DNA from: Corynebacterium sp. ACRPO | Lineage (GTDB): Bacteria > Actinomycetota > Actinomycetes > Mycobacteriales > Mycobacteriaceae | Length of the DNA stretch: 64,000 nucleotides | Direction: 5' to 3' | NCBI RefSeq assembly: GCF_022347205.1 | Contig: NZ_JAKRNE010000005.1 | Span: 80,848 to 144,847 of the forward strand | Shown: in pieces, positions 1 to 7,742 of the stretch | Numbering within the stretch: the first letter of the stretch is position 1 | How the letters are laid out: the number at the start of each line of letters is the position of its first letter | Notes under the pieces: generated by a model | Database searches by the model: none | What the model saw: only the letters and a program-made list of their open reading frames with translations | Told to the model about the DNA's origin: nothing | Translations under genes and position numbers: made by a program

Positions 1-2
1 TC

Positions 3-533
3 ATCACCGATGGCAACCTCAACATCCTGGGCGAAGGCATCGACCTCGTCGTCCACGCCACCGAGGATGAGCTGGCACAGATGGATTCCTTTGTCACGCA
101 GATGCACGCTAAGTCCGGGCTGGATAAGGAAATCCGCGAGTCCACCACCTCCATCGGAGAAGCCGAGGATGCCGTACTCGCGCTCATCAATGAGCATTGC
201 GATCCCGAGCACCCCGCTCCCCTAGCCGGCAATTCCATCGCCACGGATCGCACCTTCATCCGCACTTATATGCCGCGGCTCGATAGCGCCCTGCACTACC
301 GCATGATCGACGTCTCCACCATCAAGGAGCTTGCCCGCCGGTGGCACCCGCGCGCTTACTTCAACCAGCCCGATAAGGGCATGGCCCACCGCGCACTACA
401 GGACATCATCGAATCCATCCGCGAGTTGGACTTCTACCGCCGCAGCGTCTTCCGCACCGACGAGGGCCCCACCTCTCCCGAGGCGGAGGAGATCAAGGCC
501 GAAACCACCGCAGATTACCAGGCGTTTTTGTAA
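3..533 (+). CDS. orn: Oligoribonuclease, 5' truncated by window edge
   Basis: Degrades 2-5 nt RNA oligonucleotides to mononucleotides in the cytoplasm (DEDDh 3'-5' exonuclease family). The reading frame is open from base 3 and ends at TAA 531-533. It begins at the ITDGNLNIL segment and shows the family stretch [14 protein letters not shown], then [32 protein letters not shown], carrying DEDDh-type tyrosine, His and Asp residues. Only the N-terminal part with the first catalytic Asp-x-Glu is missing, because it lies outside the window. The C-terminal tail is acidic and divergent. Translation could appear to start at an internal ATG (81), but upstream codons match the family, so that is not the real start. 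tRNA-His follows 48 bp downstream on the same strand. Confidence 0.95.
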   Translation: MTDGNLNILGEGIDLVVHATEDELAQMDSFVTQMHAKSGLDKEIRESTTSIGEAEDAVLALINEHCDPEHPAPLAGNSIATDRTFIRTYMPRLDSALHYRMIDVSTIKELARRWHPRAYFNQPDKGMAHRALQDIIESIRELDFYRRSVFRTDEGPTSPEAEEIKAETTADYQAFL

Positions 534-581
534 TTTAGGCGGCGTGAGTTAACCTATATCTCGTTGCTTTCACGCAGCGAT

Positions 582-658
582 GGTGGCTGTAGTTCAGCTG
601 GTAGAGCACCAGGTTGTGATCCTGGGTGTCGCGGGTTCGAGTCCCGTCAGCCACCCCA
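582..658 (+). tRNA. tRNA-His (GTG anticodon)
   Basis: Cloverleaf with acceptor stem GTGGCTG (583-589) pairing with CAGCCAC (648-654). The anticodon is GTG in the loop TTGTGAT and the T arm reads GGGTTCGAGTCCC. G582 can act as the His-specific extra G-1 opposite C655. CCA is encoded at 656-658. A hairpin terminator follows immediately. Confidence 0.97.
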
Positions 659-661
659 AGT

Positions 662-687
662 GCCCGAGCCTTGCGCTCGGGCTTTTT
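662..687 (+). terminator. Rho-independent terminator after tRNA-His
   Basis: Inverted repeat GCCCGAGC / GCTCGGGC with a 5-nt loop followed by TTTTT (683-687). It terminates tRNA-His transcription and touches the stop codon of the converging oxidoreductase gene. Confidence 0.9.
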
Positions 688-1625
688 CAGTTTTCCACCT
701 GCAGGCTCGCCAGCAGCTCCTCCGAACGGGCCCGACCGTCCACATCTGGCATGTCTCCGGTCACCACAAACTCGCTCACGCCCAGCCGCTTGCCGACGCC
801 CCTAAGTTCCTCCCCCACTTCCTTCACCGTTCCCCACACGTCATGGGCCAGCGCTTCCTCAATGCGCCGGCGCTGCTGCCCCGTCAGTGCATCCATGTCC
901 AGCTCTCCTGCAGGCCGCAGGGCCGCGAACTCGCCGGTGGATTGCGCGATCACTTTGGCATAGGCCTCCGGTAACAACAGATCACGGGCAGCTGCAGACG
1001 TATCGGCAACGGCGATATTGAGCGAGGAGATGATAGGTGGGGCGTCGGCAAGCGCATGCTCCCGATACACCCGCGCGGCCGCCTCCTGCGTAGCCACCGG
1101 ACCACCCAAAATGACGCCGAGCCCCATCTTGGCCGCAATCATGGCCGAGCGAAAGCCCGCCAACACGTAGATCGGAGTGCCCGCATACTCCGGCCGCACC
1201 GTCACCGCCTCCTCGCCGCGCAGGTAGCGCAGCAGCGTCGCCAACTCCGCCTCAAAGCGCTGCTTCACTTCAGCCGGTTCGCCCTGGCGCAGTGCCCGCC
1301 GCACCGGGCCGGTAAAGCCGACAGAGGAACCAATTCCAATATCGATTCGCCCGGGATACAGCGCCTCGAGAAGATTAATCTGCTCGGCCACCAGAAACGG
1401 CGGATGATTTAACAGCATGATTCCGGCCGTGCCCACCCGAATGCGCTGCGTGTGCGCCGCCACGTGAGCCGCCAACATCCCCGGCTGGCCCGCCGGAATT
1501 CCCGGCACACCGTGGTGCTCGGCCACCAGAAAGCGCCGGAAACCAAGCCGCTCCACATGCCGCGCGTGCTCAGCCACCTGGTCCAACGGCCCGGCCGCCC
1601 CGCGGTCTAAAACAGAAAAGCGCAT
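687..1625 (-). CDS. LLM-class flavin-dependent oxidoreductase
   Basis: Luciferase-like (LLM) monooxygenase of about 312 residues, probably using FMNH2 or F420; the substrate is unknown. From the start it reads MRFSVLDRG, followed by FRRFLVAEHHGVPG, the usual LLM signature, then RIRVGTAGIMLLNHPPFLVAEQ and IDIGIGSS, as in the alkanal monooxygenase-like subgroup. I chose ATG at 1625 because family homology starts there and a TACAGT box lies exactly 7 nt upstream (1633-1638), suggesting a leaderless mRNA. An in-frame ATG at 1643 is an alternative, and longer extensions would run into the L,D-transpeptidase gene. No neighbour suggests the substrate. Confidence 0.85.
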   Translation of the reverse strand: MRFSVLDRGAAGPLDQVAEHARHVERLGFRRFLVAEHHGVPGIPAGQPGMLAAHVAAHTQRIRVGTAGIMLLNHPPFLVAEQINLLEALYPGRIDIGIGSSVGFTGPVRRALRQGEPAEVKQRFEAELATLLRYLRGEEAVTVRPEYAGTPIYVLAGFRSAMIAAKMGLGVILGGPVATQEAAARVYREHALADAPPIISSLNIAVADTSAAARDLLLPEAYAKVIAQSTGEFAALRPAGELDMDALTGQQRRRIEEALAHDVWGTVKEVGEELRGVGKRLGVSEFVVTGDMPDVDGRARSEELLASLQVEN

Positions 1626-1672
1626 GGCCACCACTGTAGCCATGCGCTCATCGCCCGCGCCGCTCGTGGGCG

Positions 1673-2902
1673 CTACTGATTGGCGCCCGCGTTGCCCTTG
1701 GACCACTCGTCCCAGGACATATTCCAGTCACCTAGGCCATCCATCGCATTAAGCGTTTCACCGTAGGTATTGAATACACGCACTACGTCGCCGCGCTTCA
1801 TCGTCTCCTGGAACCACTGGGCAGCCTCCGGCGTCACGTTGATGCAGCCGTGCGAGGTATTGGTATTGCCCTGCGCCCACACTGACCACGGAGCGGAGTG
1901 GACATAGATGCCGGAATAGGACATCTGGGTAGCCCAGTCCACGGTCGTGCGGTAGCCGCCTGCCTCATGGGCTAGGCCAAAGGTCTCCGAGTCCATGACT
2001 AGCTGCGGGTGCTCGTCACCGATGATGTAGCGCCCGTTCGGCGTATCGTACTGATAATCGCGGCCTAGCGAGACCGGGATGGCGCGCAAGAACTTCTTAT
2101 TCTTGAAGACCTTCATGGTCTTGGTGGCGTTATCAATAATCGCAACGGTGCGGTCCCCAATGGTGAAATTGGTCTTGGCGTTCTCGCCGCCATAGATTCC
2201 GCCGCCTAGGTCTTTGCCGTACTGGTCCACCTTCACCTCAACCTTGGTGCCAGGCTCCCAGTATTCCTTTGGACGCCAGCGCACCTCCTGGTTGTTGACC
2301 CAGTAGAACGCGCCCTTAACCTCTGGGTTGGTGGTCACAGTAATAGTCTTCTCGGCCGCCTTGCGGTCCGTAATCGGCACACCAAAGTTCACACCAATAA
2401 CCTGGCCTACGCCCACCTCAGAGTCAGGGATAGGGGTAAGCGAGACTTCGGCAACGCCCGCTGCTTGCGGGGTGGAAAAGCTGAGGTTCTTCTTGTTGCC
2501 GTCCACATCGGAGGCAACGATGGAATAGGTGTGGTTATAGCCCAAGTCCTCCGCCGTAGACCAGGTCTTAGCATCCTTCGAGAGCTTTTCTTTGACTTCC
2601 ACGCCCACTTCATTGGTCATGGTGACGCTCTTGAGTTTGCCGTTGGTCTCCACCGTTACCGGCTTCGACGGGTCTACGTTCTGCGCCCCGTCCTTTACGG
2701 AAACCTTCAGGCCGCCCTTTTTCTTTTCGGACTCTTTGTCACCATCCTTCGCGCCGCTCGCGCTCGCGGCGGCGGTGGATTCTTGGTCAGCGGTTTGATC
2801 CTCGGCAGAGGAATCAGAGGAGCAGGAGGCGGCGGCTAGGGAAATGCACGCAACGCCCGCAGCCGCGATGAGGCGGCGCGCAATAGGGAGGGAATGTTTC
2901 AC
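1673..2902 (-). CDS. Lipoprotein L,D-transpeptidase (YkuD, Ig-like domain)
   Basis: Forms 3-3 cross-links in peptidoglycan outside the membrane (family role). The 409-residue protein starts with a signal peptide, [26 protein letters not shown], with the likely lipidated Cys near residue 27, followed by a Ser/Ala/Glu/Lys-rich linker. A mycobacterial LdtMt2-like Ig domain comes next ([19 protein letters not shown]). The C-terminal YkuD domain carries the catalytic motif HSAPWSVW...NTSHGCINV with nucleophile Cys. I prefer GTG at 2902: an AAGGG motif lies 7 nt upstream and the signal peptide starts there. A longer reading from 2944 adds 14 residues before the signal. Confidence 0.93.
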   Translation of the reverse strand: MKHSLPIARRLIAAAGVACISLAAASCSSDSSAEDQTADQESTAAASASGAKDGDKESEKKKGGLKVSVKDGAQNVDPSKPVTVETNGKLKSVTMTNEVGVEVKEKLSKDAKTWSTAEDLGYNHTYSIVASDVDGNKKNLSFSTPQAAGVAEVSLTPIPDSEVGVGQVIGVNFGVPITDRKAAEKTITVTTNPEVKGAFYWVNNQEVRWRPKEYWEPGTKVEVKVDQYGKDLGGGIYGGENAKTNFTIGDRTVAIIDNATKTMKVFKNKKFLRAIPVSLGRDYQYDTPNGRYIIGDEHPQLVMDSETFGLAHEAGGYRTTVDWATQMSYSGIYVHSAPWSVWAQGNTNTSHGCINVTPEAAQWFQETMKRGDVVRVFNTYGETLNAMDGLGDWNMSWDEWSKGNAGANQ

Positions 2903-3040
2903 TGAGTTGCCCTTAGACACGTAATTGCTGCTTTCAAAGACCAATTTAGATTAGCGTCTCACTCCAGCAATTACCAGAAGCCACTTCAGGCATTAACCAA
3001 TTCGTTATAGACCCCTCAAAACACGCCATAACCAGGCGAT

Positions 3041-3070
3041 TTTACACTTTTCAAGAATGGCTGCTAGAGT
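3041..3070 (+). promoter_or_regulatory. Candidate promoter of tRNA-Lys
   Basis: TTTACA (3041-3046) and TAGAGT (3065-3070) separated by 18 bp, ending 44 bp before the tRNA. The flanks are AT-rich compared with the surroundings. Prediction by eye. Confidence 0.5.
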
Positions 3071-3114
3071 ATCTACTCGTTGCACAGAGAGCCACACGGC
3101 AGGAAGTCAACGAT

Positions 3115-3190
<76 letters not shown>

Positions 3191-3191
3191 C

Positions 3192-3217
3192 TGTGAAGTC
3201 TCGAGACATCGTTCCTA
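3192..3217 (+). repeat. IS481 element inverted repeat, left
   Basis: Starts TGTGAAGTCTCGAGACATCG. It matches the right repeat at 17 of 26 positions, including the uninterrupted core GACATCGTTCC. Confidence 0.8.
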
Positions 3218-3246
3218 TTTCGATGTTTCGAGACTTTCTTCGTTTT
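3197..3246 (+). terminator. Hairpin terminator inside the IS left end
   Basis: The stem AAGTCTCGAGACATCG pairs with CGATGTTTCGAGACTT across a 9-nt loop, followed by TCTTCGTTTT. It now lies directly behind tRNA-Lys and probably replaces the displaced native terminator. Its left arm overlaps the transposon inverted repeat. Confidence 0.75.
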
Positions 3247-3259
3247 GGGGGTTCGTTTT

Positions 3260-4441
3260 CTAGATTTCGCCGAGTTGGTTGCGGTGGTATTTTTTGGTTT
3301 TGTCTAGGTGGTATCGGCCCCAGATTTCGCCTGTGTGGGGGTTAACGGCGGTGATGTCGTTGTTGATGCAGATGAGCATGATTTCTTTGGTGCGGTGTTT
3401 TCTTCCGACGTAGAGTTTGCGCATCATGCCGGCCCAGCGGAGGGTTACTTTTCCGTCGTTGTCGACTTTGTCTCGGCGTAGGCGGTTGTCGGTGCCGATG
3501 GGGATATCGAGTGGCTGGGCTTTGGGCAGTCGGTTGTAGGCCTGAACTGGCGTTTGTCTGTTGAGTGCTCGGTGGGGTCGGTGGTTGTTGTAGTAGTCGA
3601 TGATGTCATCGAGTTGTTGGTTTAGCTCGGCGATGTTGTGGGCAAATGGCCTTGTGTGCAGGGCTTTTTGGAGTGTTTGGTGGAAGCGCTCGACTTTTCC
3701 TTGGGTTTGGGGATGGTATGGAGTTCCATTCTTTTGGTGGATGCCCATTTGGAGCAGTAGCTGTTCGAAGCCGTTGCGAGTGTCGGCTTTTCTGTAGAGC
3801 TTTGTGGTGAACACGCTGCCGTTGTCGGTGAGGGTGGATTTGGGAAATCCATGTTTGTTTCCTGCGGATATGAAGGTGTCGATGACGTTGGTGCCGGTTT
3901 CGTGCTCGACGGCTTTGCAAGCGATGACATAGCGTGAGTGGTCGTCGATGATGGTCAGGATGGCTACGCGTTGGTTGTTGTTGAGGTACCAGTGGCTGTA
4001 GTCGAGTTGCCAGGTTTCGTTCGGTTGGTCTGCTTGGAATCGTTTCCAGGAACTGCGTGGCCTTTTGTGAGGTTGTTCGATGACCCAGCCGTGGCGTTTG
4101 AGTATGCGGTGGATAGTCGATGCTGCTGGTAGTGGGGTTATTTTTTGTTGTTGAAGGTGCCAGCGGATGGTGTGGGCGCCGTTGTCTTGGCCGGTGTTTT
4201 CCAGGTGTTGTCGGATATCGAGGATTGCTTTGACCGTGCTCTCTGGCACTTGTCTGGGGTTGGAGTGTGGGCGCCGGGAGCGTGGTTCGAGTGCTTGGTA
4301 GCCGCCTTTGCGATAGCGGTGGATAAGTTCGCGGATCCAGCGGGTGCTGACGCTAAAGAGTGCGGCGGCATCTTTATGGCTCATGCCGGTTGCGAGGATG
4401 GTTTCGACGATGACTTTGTTGGAAGTGTGTTTCTTGCCCAT
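3260..4441 (-). CDS. IS481-family DDE transposase
   Basis: Catalyses transposition of the surrounding element. In its 393 residues an N-terminal helix-turn-helix (MSHKDAAALFSVSTRWIRELIHRY) binds DNA. An RNase H-like rve core follows, with the DDE triad visible as QLDYSHW, LTDNGSVF and GKVERFH, then the NNHRPHRALN motif typical of the family. The length is normal for IS481 and no frameshift is seen, so the enzyme is probably functional. The start ATG at 4441 lies about 150 bp inside the right end. The coding strand is enriched in CA-rich codons unlike the neighbouring genes, fitting foreign origin. Confidence 0.95.
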   Translation of the reverse strand: MGKKHTSNKVIVETILATGMSHKDAAALFSVSTRWIRELIHRYRKGGYQALEPRSRRPHSNPRQVPESTVKAILDIRQHLENTGQDNGAHTIRWHLQQQKITPLPAASTIHRILKRHGWVIEQPHKRPRSSWKRFQADQPNETWQLDYSHWYLNNNQRVAILTIIDDHSRYVIACKAVEHETGTNVIDTFISAGNKHGFPKSTLTDNGSVFTTKLYRKADTRNGFEQLLLQMGIHQKNGTPYHPQTQGKVERFHQTLQKALHTRPFAHNIAELNQQLDDIIDYYNNHRPHRALNRQTPVQAYNRLPKAQPLDIPIGTDNRLRRDKVDNDGKVTLRWAGMMRKLYVGRKHRTKEIMLICINNDITAVNPHTGEIWGRYHLDKTKKYHRNQLGEI

Positions 4442-4532
4442 GCTCTATTTTGAGCGGAAGTATGTCTCGCTACATCCTGGGTTGGTGCGTGTGGCCTCAT
4501 TTTCCCTGTTGGGGTGGTTGTGCGGGAACAGT

Positions 4533-4606
4533 GGAACGATGTTGTGGCACATCAGGGCCTTGTGGGGCGGAATGATGTCGTGAGACAGAGCGGAACGATG
4601 TCATGG
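4533..4606 (+). repeat. Three spaced copies of a transposon-end motif
   Basis: GGAACGATGTTGTGG (4533), GGAATGATGTCGTGA (4569) and GGAACGATGTCATGG (4592) are variants of one motif. The last forms part of the right inverted repeat. They lie between the transposase start and the element end, where transposase binding sites would be expected. Confidence 0.6.
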
Positions 4607-4615
4607 AACCAGACA
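4590..4615 (-). repeat. IS481 element inverted repeat, right
   Basis: On the minus strand it begins TGTCTGGTTCCATGACATCG and is the partner of 3192-3217. Confidence 0.85.
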
Positions 4616-4631
4616 CCTGATGGCGCACCAC
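4616..4631 (+). repeat. Target-site duplication, right copy
   Basis: Exact second copy of CCTGATGGCGCACCAC (see 3176-3191). It is a fragment of tRNA-Lys only, not a tRNA gene. Confidence 0.9.
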
Positions 4632-4654
4632 TTAAAAATTTAAGTTAAAAAATT

Positions 4655-4681
4655 AGGCCGGGCAATAGCCCGGCCTTTTTG
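4655..4681 (+). terminator. Original tRNA-Lys terminator, bidirectional
   Basis: AGGCCGGGC (4655-4663) and GCCCGGCCT (4668-4676) with loop AATA and a T run on the plus side. On the minus strand an AATTTTTT run also follows the stem, so it can end the iron-uptake operon that stops at 4682. Confidence 0.9.
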
Positions 4682-5443
4682 TTATCTCACCCGCAGCGGG
4701 GCAATGAGTGGAGCGCCGCCATGCTGGACGACGTCCGCCTCTACCCCATACACACCTTCCACGAGCTCCCCCGTGAGAACGTCCGAAGGTTTGCCCTGGG
4801 CGCGAATATGGCCCTTTTTGAGCACTACCAGCTGGTCGCACATGCGCGCAGCCAGGTTAATATCGTGGATGGCCACCAAGCCCAGGCTGCCGTCGCGCTT
4901 CGCCTTGGCACGCACCTCGTCCAGCACGAAGATCTGGTGGTGCAGATCGAGGGCGGAGGTAGGTTCGTCGAGAAGCATCAGGCCTGGGTTGCCCACCAAC
5001 ATCTGCGCCACCGCCACCAGCTGGCGCTGGCCGCCGGAAAGCTCGTTGAGGTAGCGCGAGGCAATCGCATCCAGCCCCAGCGAGTGCAGCACCTCACCGG
5101 TGCGCGTAATCGGGTCCTCGCAGGCTTCACGGCGCGCAGAGATCAGCACGGCCTCAAACGCCCGCAGCGCGGCCGTGCTCGTGAGATCCTGCGGCACGTA
5201 GCCGATGAGCTGCCGGCGGCGCTTGCCGCGCGGGGCCGTGCCATCGACGCGGAAATCCACCTCGCCATCGCAGCCGCGGTGCACGCCGGCCAGGGACTTG
5301 ATAAGCGTGGTCTTGCCGGAAGCATTCGGCCCCAACAGGCCCACCAACTGCCCGCCGTGGAGTTTTTCCACATCCACGGACTCCAGTACGCGGTGCTTGC
5401 CATAGGCTGCACTCAGCCCGGAAATAGTCAGTTCTACGTCCAC
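4682..5443 (-). CDS. Iron-siderophore ABC transporter ATPase (FecE type)
   Basis: Cytoplasmic ATPase driving ferric-siderophore import. Its 253 residues contain Walker A GPNASGKTT, the signature LSGGQRQLVAVAQ, Walker B LMLLDEPTSALD and the H-loop VAIHDIN, all in family order. It is the last gene of a three-gene operon with binding protein and permease. Its ATG at 5443 overlaps the permease stop by 10 bases, suggesting translational coupling. Iron control by DtxR is inferred from the box upstream of the operon. Haem or vitamin B12 are alternative substrates because the FecE family is broad. Confidence 0.92.
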   Translation of the reverse strand: MDVELTISGLSAAYGKHRVLESVDVEKLHGGQLVGLLGPNASGKTTLIKSLAGVHRGCDGEVDFRVDGTAPRGKRRRQLIGYVPQDLTSTAALRAFEAVLISARREACEDPITRTGEVLHSLGLDAIASRYLNELSGGQRQLVAVAQMLVGNPGLMLLDEPTSALDLHHQIFVLDEVRAKAKRDGSLGLVAIHDINLAARMCDQLVVLKKGHIRAQGKPSDVLTGELVEGVYGVEADVVQHGGAPLIAPLRVR

Positions 5444-6489
5444 AGGGCCCTCCTTCGGGTCATGACGATGGCAATGAAGAATGGCACGCCCAAAAGCGAG
5501 GTAACAATGCCAATGGGAATAGCCAGGCCCGGCTTAATCATCAGGCTGACCGCATGCGCGGCACACATCACGGCCGCGCCCGCCGCCATTGAGGCCGGCA
5601 AGAAGTAGCGCTGGTCCTCGCCCACCAGCATGCGGGCAATATGCGGGCCGACCAGACCAATGAAACCGATGATGCCGGCAAAGGCCACGGTCGTCGCCGC
5701 GACGAGCGACACGACGATGAGCACCACGATGCGCAGGCGGGAGGTATTAACGCCCATGGCGGTGGCGCGGGCATCGCCAAGCCGCAAGGCAGTAAGGCGC
5801 CAGCCCAGCGCCCACAGAATGGGCAGGGCGATAATCAGCACGGCCGCCAGCACGCCGTTGGCCGCCCAATTGGCGCGGGTAAGAGAGCCCATGGACCAAA
5901 AGACGATCTGTTGCAGCGCCTCGGCCGAGGACTGGTACTGGATAAGCGCCAGCATGGCCTGGAAGAAGAACACCAAGCCGATGCCCAGCAGCACCATGGT
6001 TTCTGCCTTCGCGCCACGGATGACGGCCGCGATAACAATAATGGCCGTAGCCACCGCGGCAGCAAGCCACGCCATCAGCGCCAGGTTGAACTGCGGCTGC
6101 GCAATCAGCTGCCACTTGAGCACGATGGAGGTGGCGCCGCCAAACGCGGCGGCCGCAGAAATGCCGAGGGTAAACGGCTCGGCTAGCGGGTTATTGAGGA
6201 TGGTCTGCATCTCCGCGCCGGCCAAGGACAAGGCCATACCGATAAGCACGGCCATCACGGCCATAGGCAGGCGCAGTTGCCACAGCACCGTGCGCGTCTG
6301 GTCCTCCAGACCCGCGGGATTCACAATGCCCTTTATTACCTCGGCCGGGCTGATATCAATCGCACCGACGAAGTTGCTAATGACAAATGCGGCGGCCGCA
6401 ATCAGGGTCAGGCCCGCAACGATGCCTATGCGTTGCCAGGTTAACTTCTTATGTTGCCGCGCTAGAGCGGCTACCTCTGCACCCTCCAT
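5434..6489 (-). CDS. Iron-siderophore ABC transporter permease (FecCD family)
   Basis: Membrane channel of the uptake system, 351 residues with about nine or ten hydrophobic helices, the first near residues 22-44. Family segments are visible: LRLPMAVMAVLIGMALSLAGAEMQTILNNPLAEPFTLGIS near the N-terminus and GIIGFIGLVGPHIARMLVGEDQRYFLP in the cytoplasmic coupling loop. One permease gene is present, so it probably forms a homodimer. Its ATG shares one base with the binding-protein stop (TAATG), a tight coupling signal. Confidence 0.93.
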   Translation of the reverse strand: MEGAEVAALARQHKKLTWQRIGIVAGLTLIAAAAFVISNFVGAIDISPAEVIKGIVNPAGLEDQTRTVLWQLRLPMAVMAVLIGMALSLAGAEMQTILNNPLAEPFTLGISAAAAFGGATSIVLKWQLIAQPQFNLALMAWLAAAVATAIIVIAAVIRGAKAETMVLLGIGLVFFFQAMLALIQYQSSAEALQQIVFWSMGSLTRANWAANGVLAAVLIIALPILWALGWRLTALRLGDARATAMGVNTSRLRIVVLIVVSLVAATTVAFAGIIGFIGLVGPHIARMLVGEDQRYFLPASMAAGAAVMCAAHAVSLMIKPGLAIPIGIVTSLLGVPFFIAIVMTRRRALWT

Positions 6490-7652
6490 TAGTTGGTGCT
6501 AAAGAAGGTTCCCTCACCAGAGACCGGCGAGTACTTTTCTTGCGCATCCATCCACTGCTTGGCGACGTCCATATCGGCATACGCCTCCGGGTCGATCCAC
6601 TCCGCTACCTGCAGCAGTGCCAGGTAGTTAAACGGCGAATTATAGAACTGGTGCCACATGCTGTGCAGGTGATGCTCCTTAACCGCCCGCAGCTTATCGA
6701 AGCCGGCTTGCTTCTCCGGAAGCTTCGCAATGCTGCCCTTGGCTTCCTTTTCATCAATGCCGTAACCCACTGCAGCGTATCCGACAGGGTGGCCTTCATC
6801 GTCCTTCATCTCGGACCAATCGCCACCGGTGGCGATGATCATATCCGGGTCAGATTCCAGGACCTTTTCCGGGGTGATTGTGCCAGACTCGCCCGGAATG
6901 GCTTTATCGCCGATATTCTCGCCACCGGCCGCGTTGACCAGCTGGGAAATATTGGAATCGTTCCAGGAACCGCAGCAATCGGACACACCTGCTGCTCTCC
7001 AAACGAAAGTCTTTGGTTTATCTTTTACCTTCTCTGCGCGGTCCTCGACCAAATCCACGGTCTTTTGCCAATCCGAGTTAAATTCCTCAGCGCGATCCTC
7101 TTGGCCAAAGATCTCGCCGAAGATGTCCATAGTCTTGGGCGTATTCTCCAGCGGGTCGCGGCGGAAATCGGTGACCGCATACTTCAAGCCAGCTTGGTCC
7201 ATCTTGTCGGTCAGACCAGCTTCGCGAGAGGCATCATATTGATCCAGCGAGAGGACAATGAGGTCCGGGTCTAGGCTCACGAGTTTTTCCACGGTGACAT
7301 CACCCTTGGTAAAGCCGCCGATCTCTGGAACCTCGTTTACGGACGGCAGTTCCTTTTCCAGCGCCTTGTAGTAATCCGGCACGTTCTGCTTGAGATCCGT
7401 TCCGATGCCAACGACCTTGTCCAGTGGATTATCGGGGTCGAGTACACCGGTAGCAAAAATCGATCGGCCCTCCCCCAAAATCACACGATCGGGAGCCTTA
7501 TCCAGTTCCACGTCACGGCCGGTGATATCGGTGAAGGAGAACTCAGCATCGCCGCTGGAGCCGCCAGTTACTTCCTCAGCTGCGCCGCAGCCGACGAGTG
7601 CGGTTGCCGACGCCGCCACAACCGCCATCACCTTGAAGGGGGTATGAGCCAT
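6489..7652 (-). CDS. Siderophore-binding lipoprotein (FecB/FhuD type)
   Basis: Extracellular substrate-binding component anchored by a lipid. The 387-residue protein begins AHTPFKVMAVVAASATALVGCGAAEE, a lipoprotein signal with lipobox LVGC. It continues as a periplasmic-binding-protein fold with FSFTDITGRDVELDKAPDRVILGEGRS and LVSLDPDLIVLS. I chose ATG 7652 because AAGGA lies 7 nt upstream and the signal starts there. Reading from 7712 would add a non-signal extension. It is first in the operon, with a DtxR-like box 52 bp before the start. Which siderophore is bound cannot be told. Confidence 0.9.
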   Translation of the reverse strand: MAHTPFKVMAVVAASATALVGCGAAEEVTGGSSGDAEFSFTDITGRDVELDKAPDRVILGEGRSIFATGVLDPDNPLDKVVGIGTDLKQNVPDYYKALEKELPSVNEVPEIGGFTKGDVTVEKLVSLDPDLIVLSLDQYDASREAGLTDKMDQAGLKYAVTDFRRDPLENTPKTMDIFGEIFGQEDRAEEFNSDWQKTVDLVEDRAEKVKDKPKTFVWRAAGVSDCCGSWNDSNISQLVNAAGGENIGDKAIPGESGTITPEKVLESDPDMIIATGGDWSEMKDDEGHPVGYAAVGYGIDEKEAKGSIAKLPEKQAGFDKLRAVKEHHLHSMWHQFYNSPFNYLALLQVAEWIDPEAYADMDVAKQWMDAQEKYSPVSGEGTFFSTN

Positions 7653-7703
7653 TTTTAGTCCTTGGTCGTTGGATGCCCTCGCGGCAGCCGCGATGAGCCT
7701 TAC

Positions 7704-7722
7704 ATAGGACATCCTAACCTGA
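7704..7722 (-). promoter_or_regulatory. DtxR/IdeR-like iron box
   Basis: On the minus strand TCAGGTTAGGATGTCCTAT matches the 19-bp DtxR consensus TTAGGTTAGSCTAACCTAA at about 14 positions, best in the left half-site. It sits between the uptake operon and the glutaminase gene, where a promoter is expected. Predicted to repress the operon when iron is plentiful. Confidence 0.6.
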
Positions 7723-7742
7723 TTAACTAAGGCAACCCAAAT

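Larger units (their letters stand above)
3192..4615 (-). mobile_element. Complete IS481-family insertion sequence
   Basis: A 1,424-bp element bounded by imperfect 26-bp inverted repeats (3192-3217 and 4590-4615) starting TGT, with the shared core GACATCGTTCC. It holds one transposase gene on the minus strand and is flanked by identical 16-bp direct repeats. The transposase is uninterrupted, so the element may be active. The original tRNA-Lys terminator was pushed to 4655-4681. Family assignment rests on the transposase type, the TGT ends and the size. Confidence 0.92.

Noticed and set aside
3192..4615. Prophage or integrative-element attachment site at tRNA-Lys
   Set aside because: The duplicated tRNA end suggested attL/attR, but terminal inverted repeats, size and the DDE transposase show an IS481 element with target duplication.
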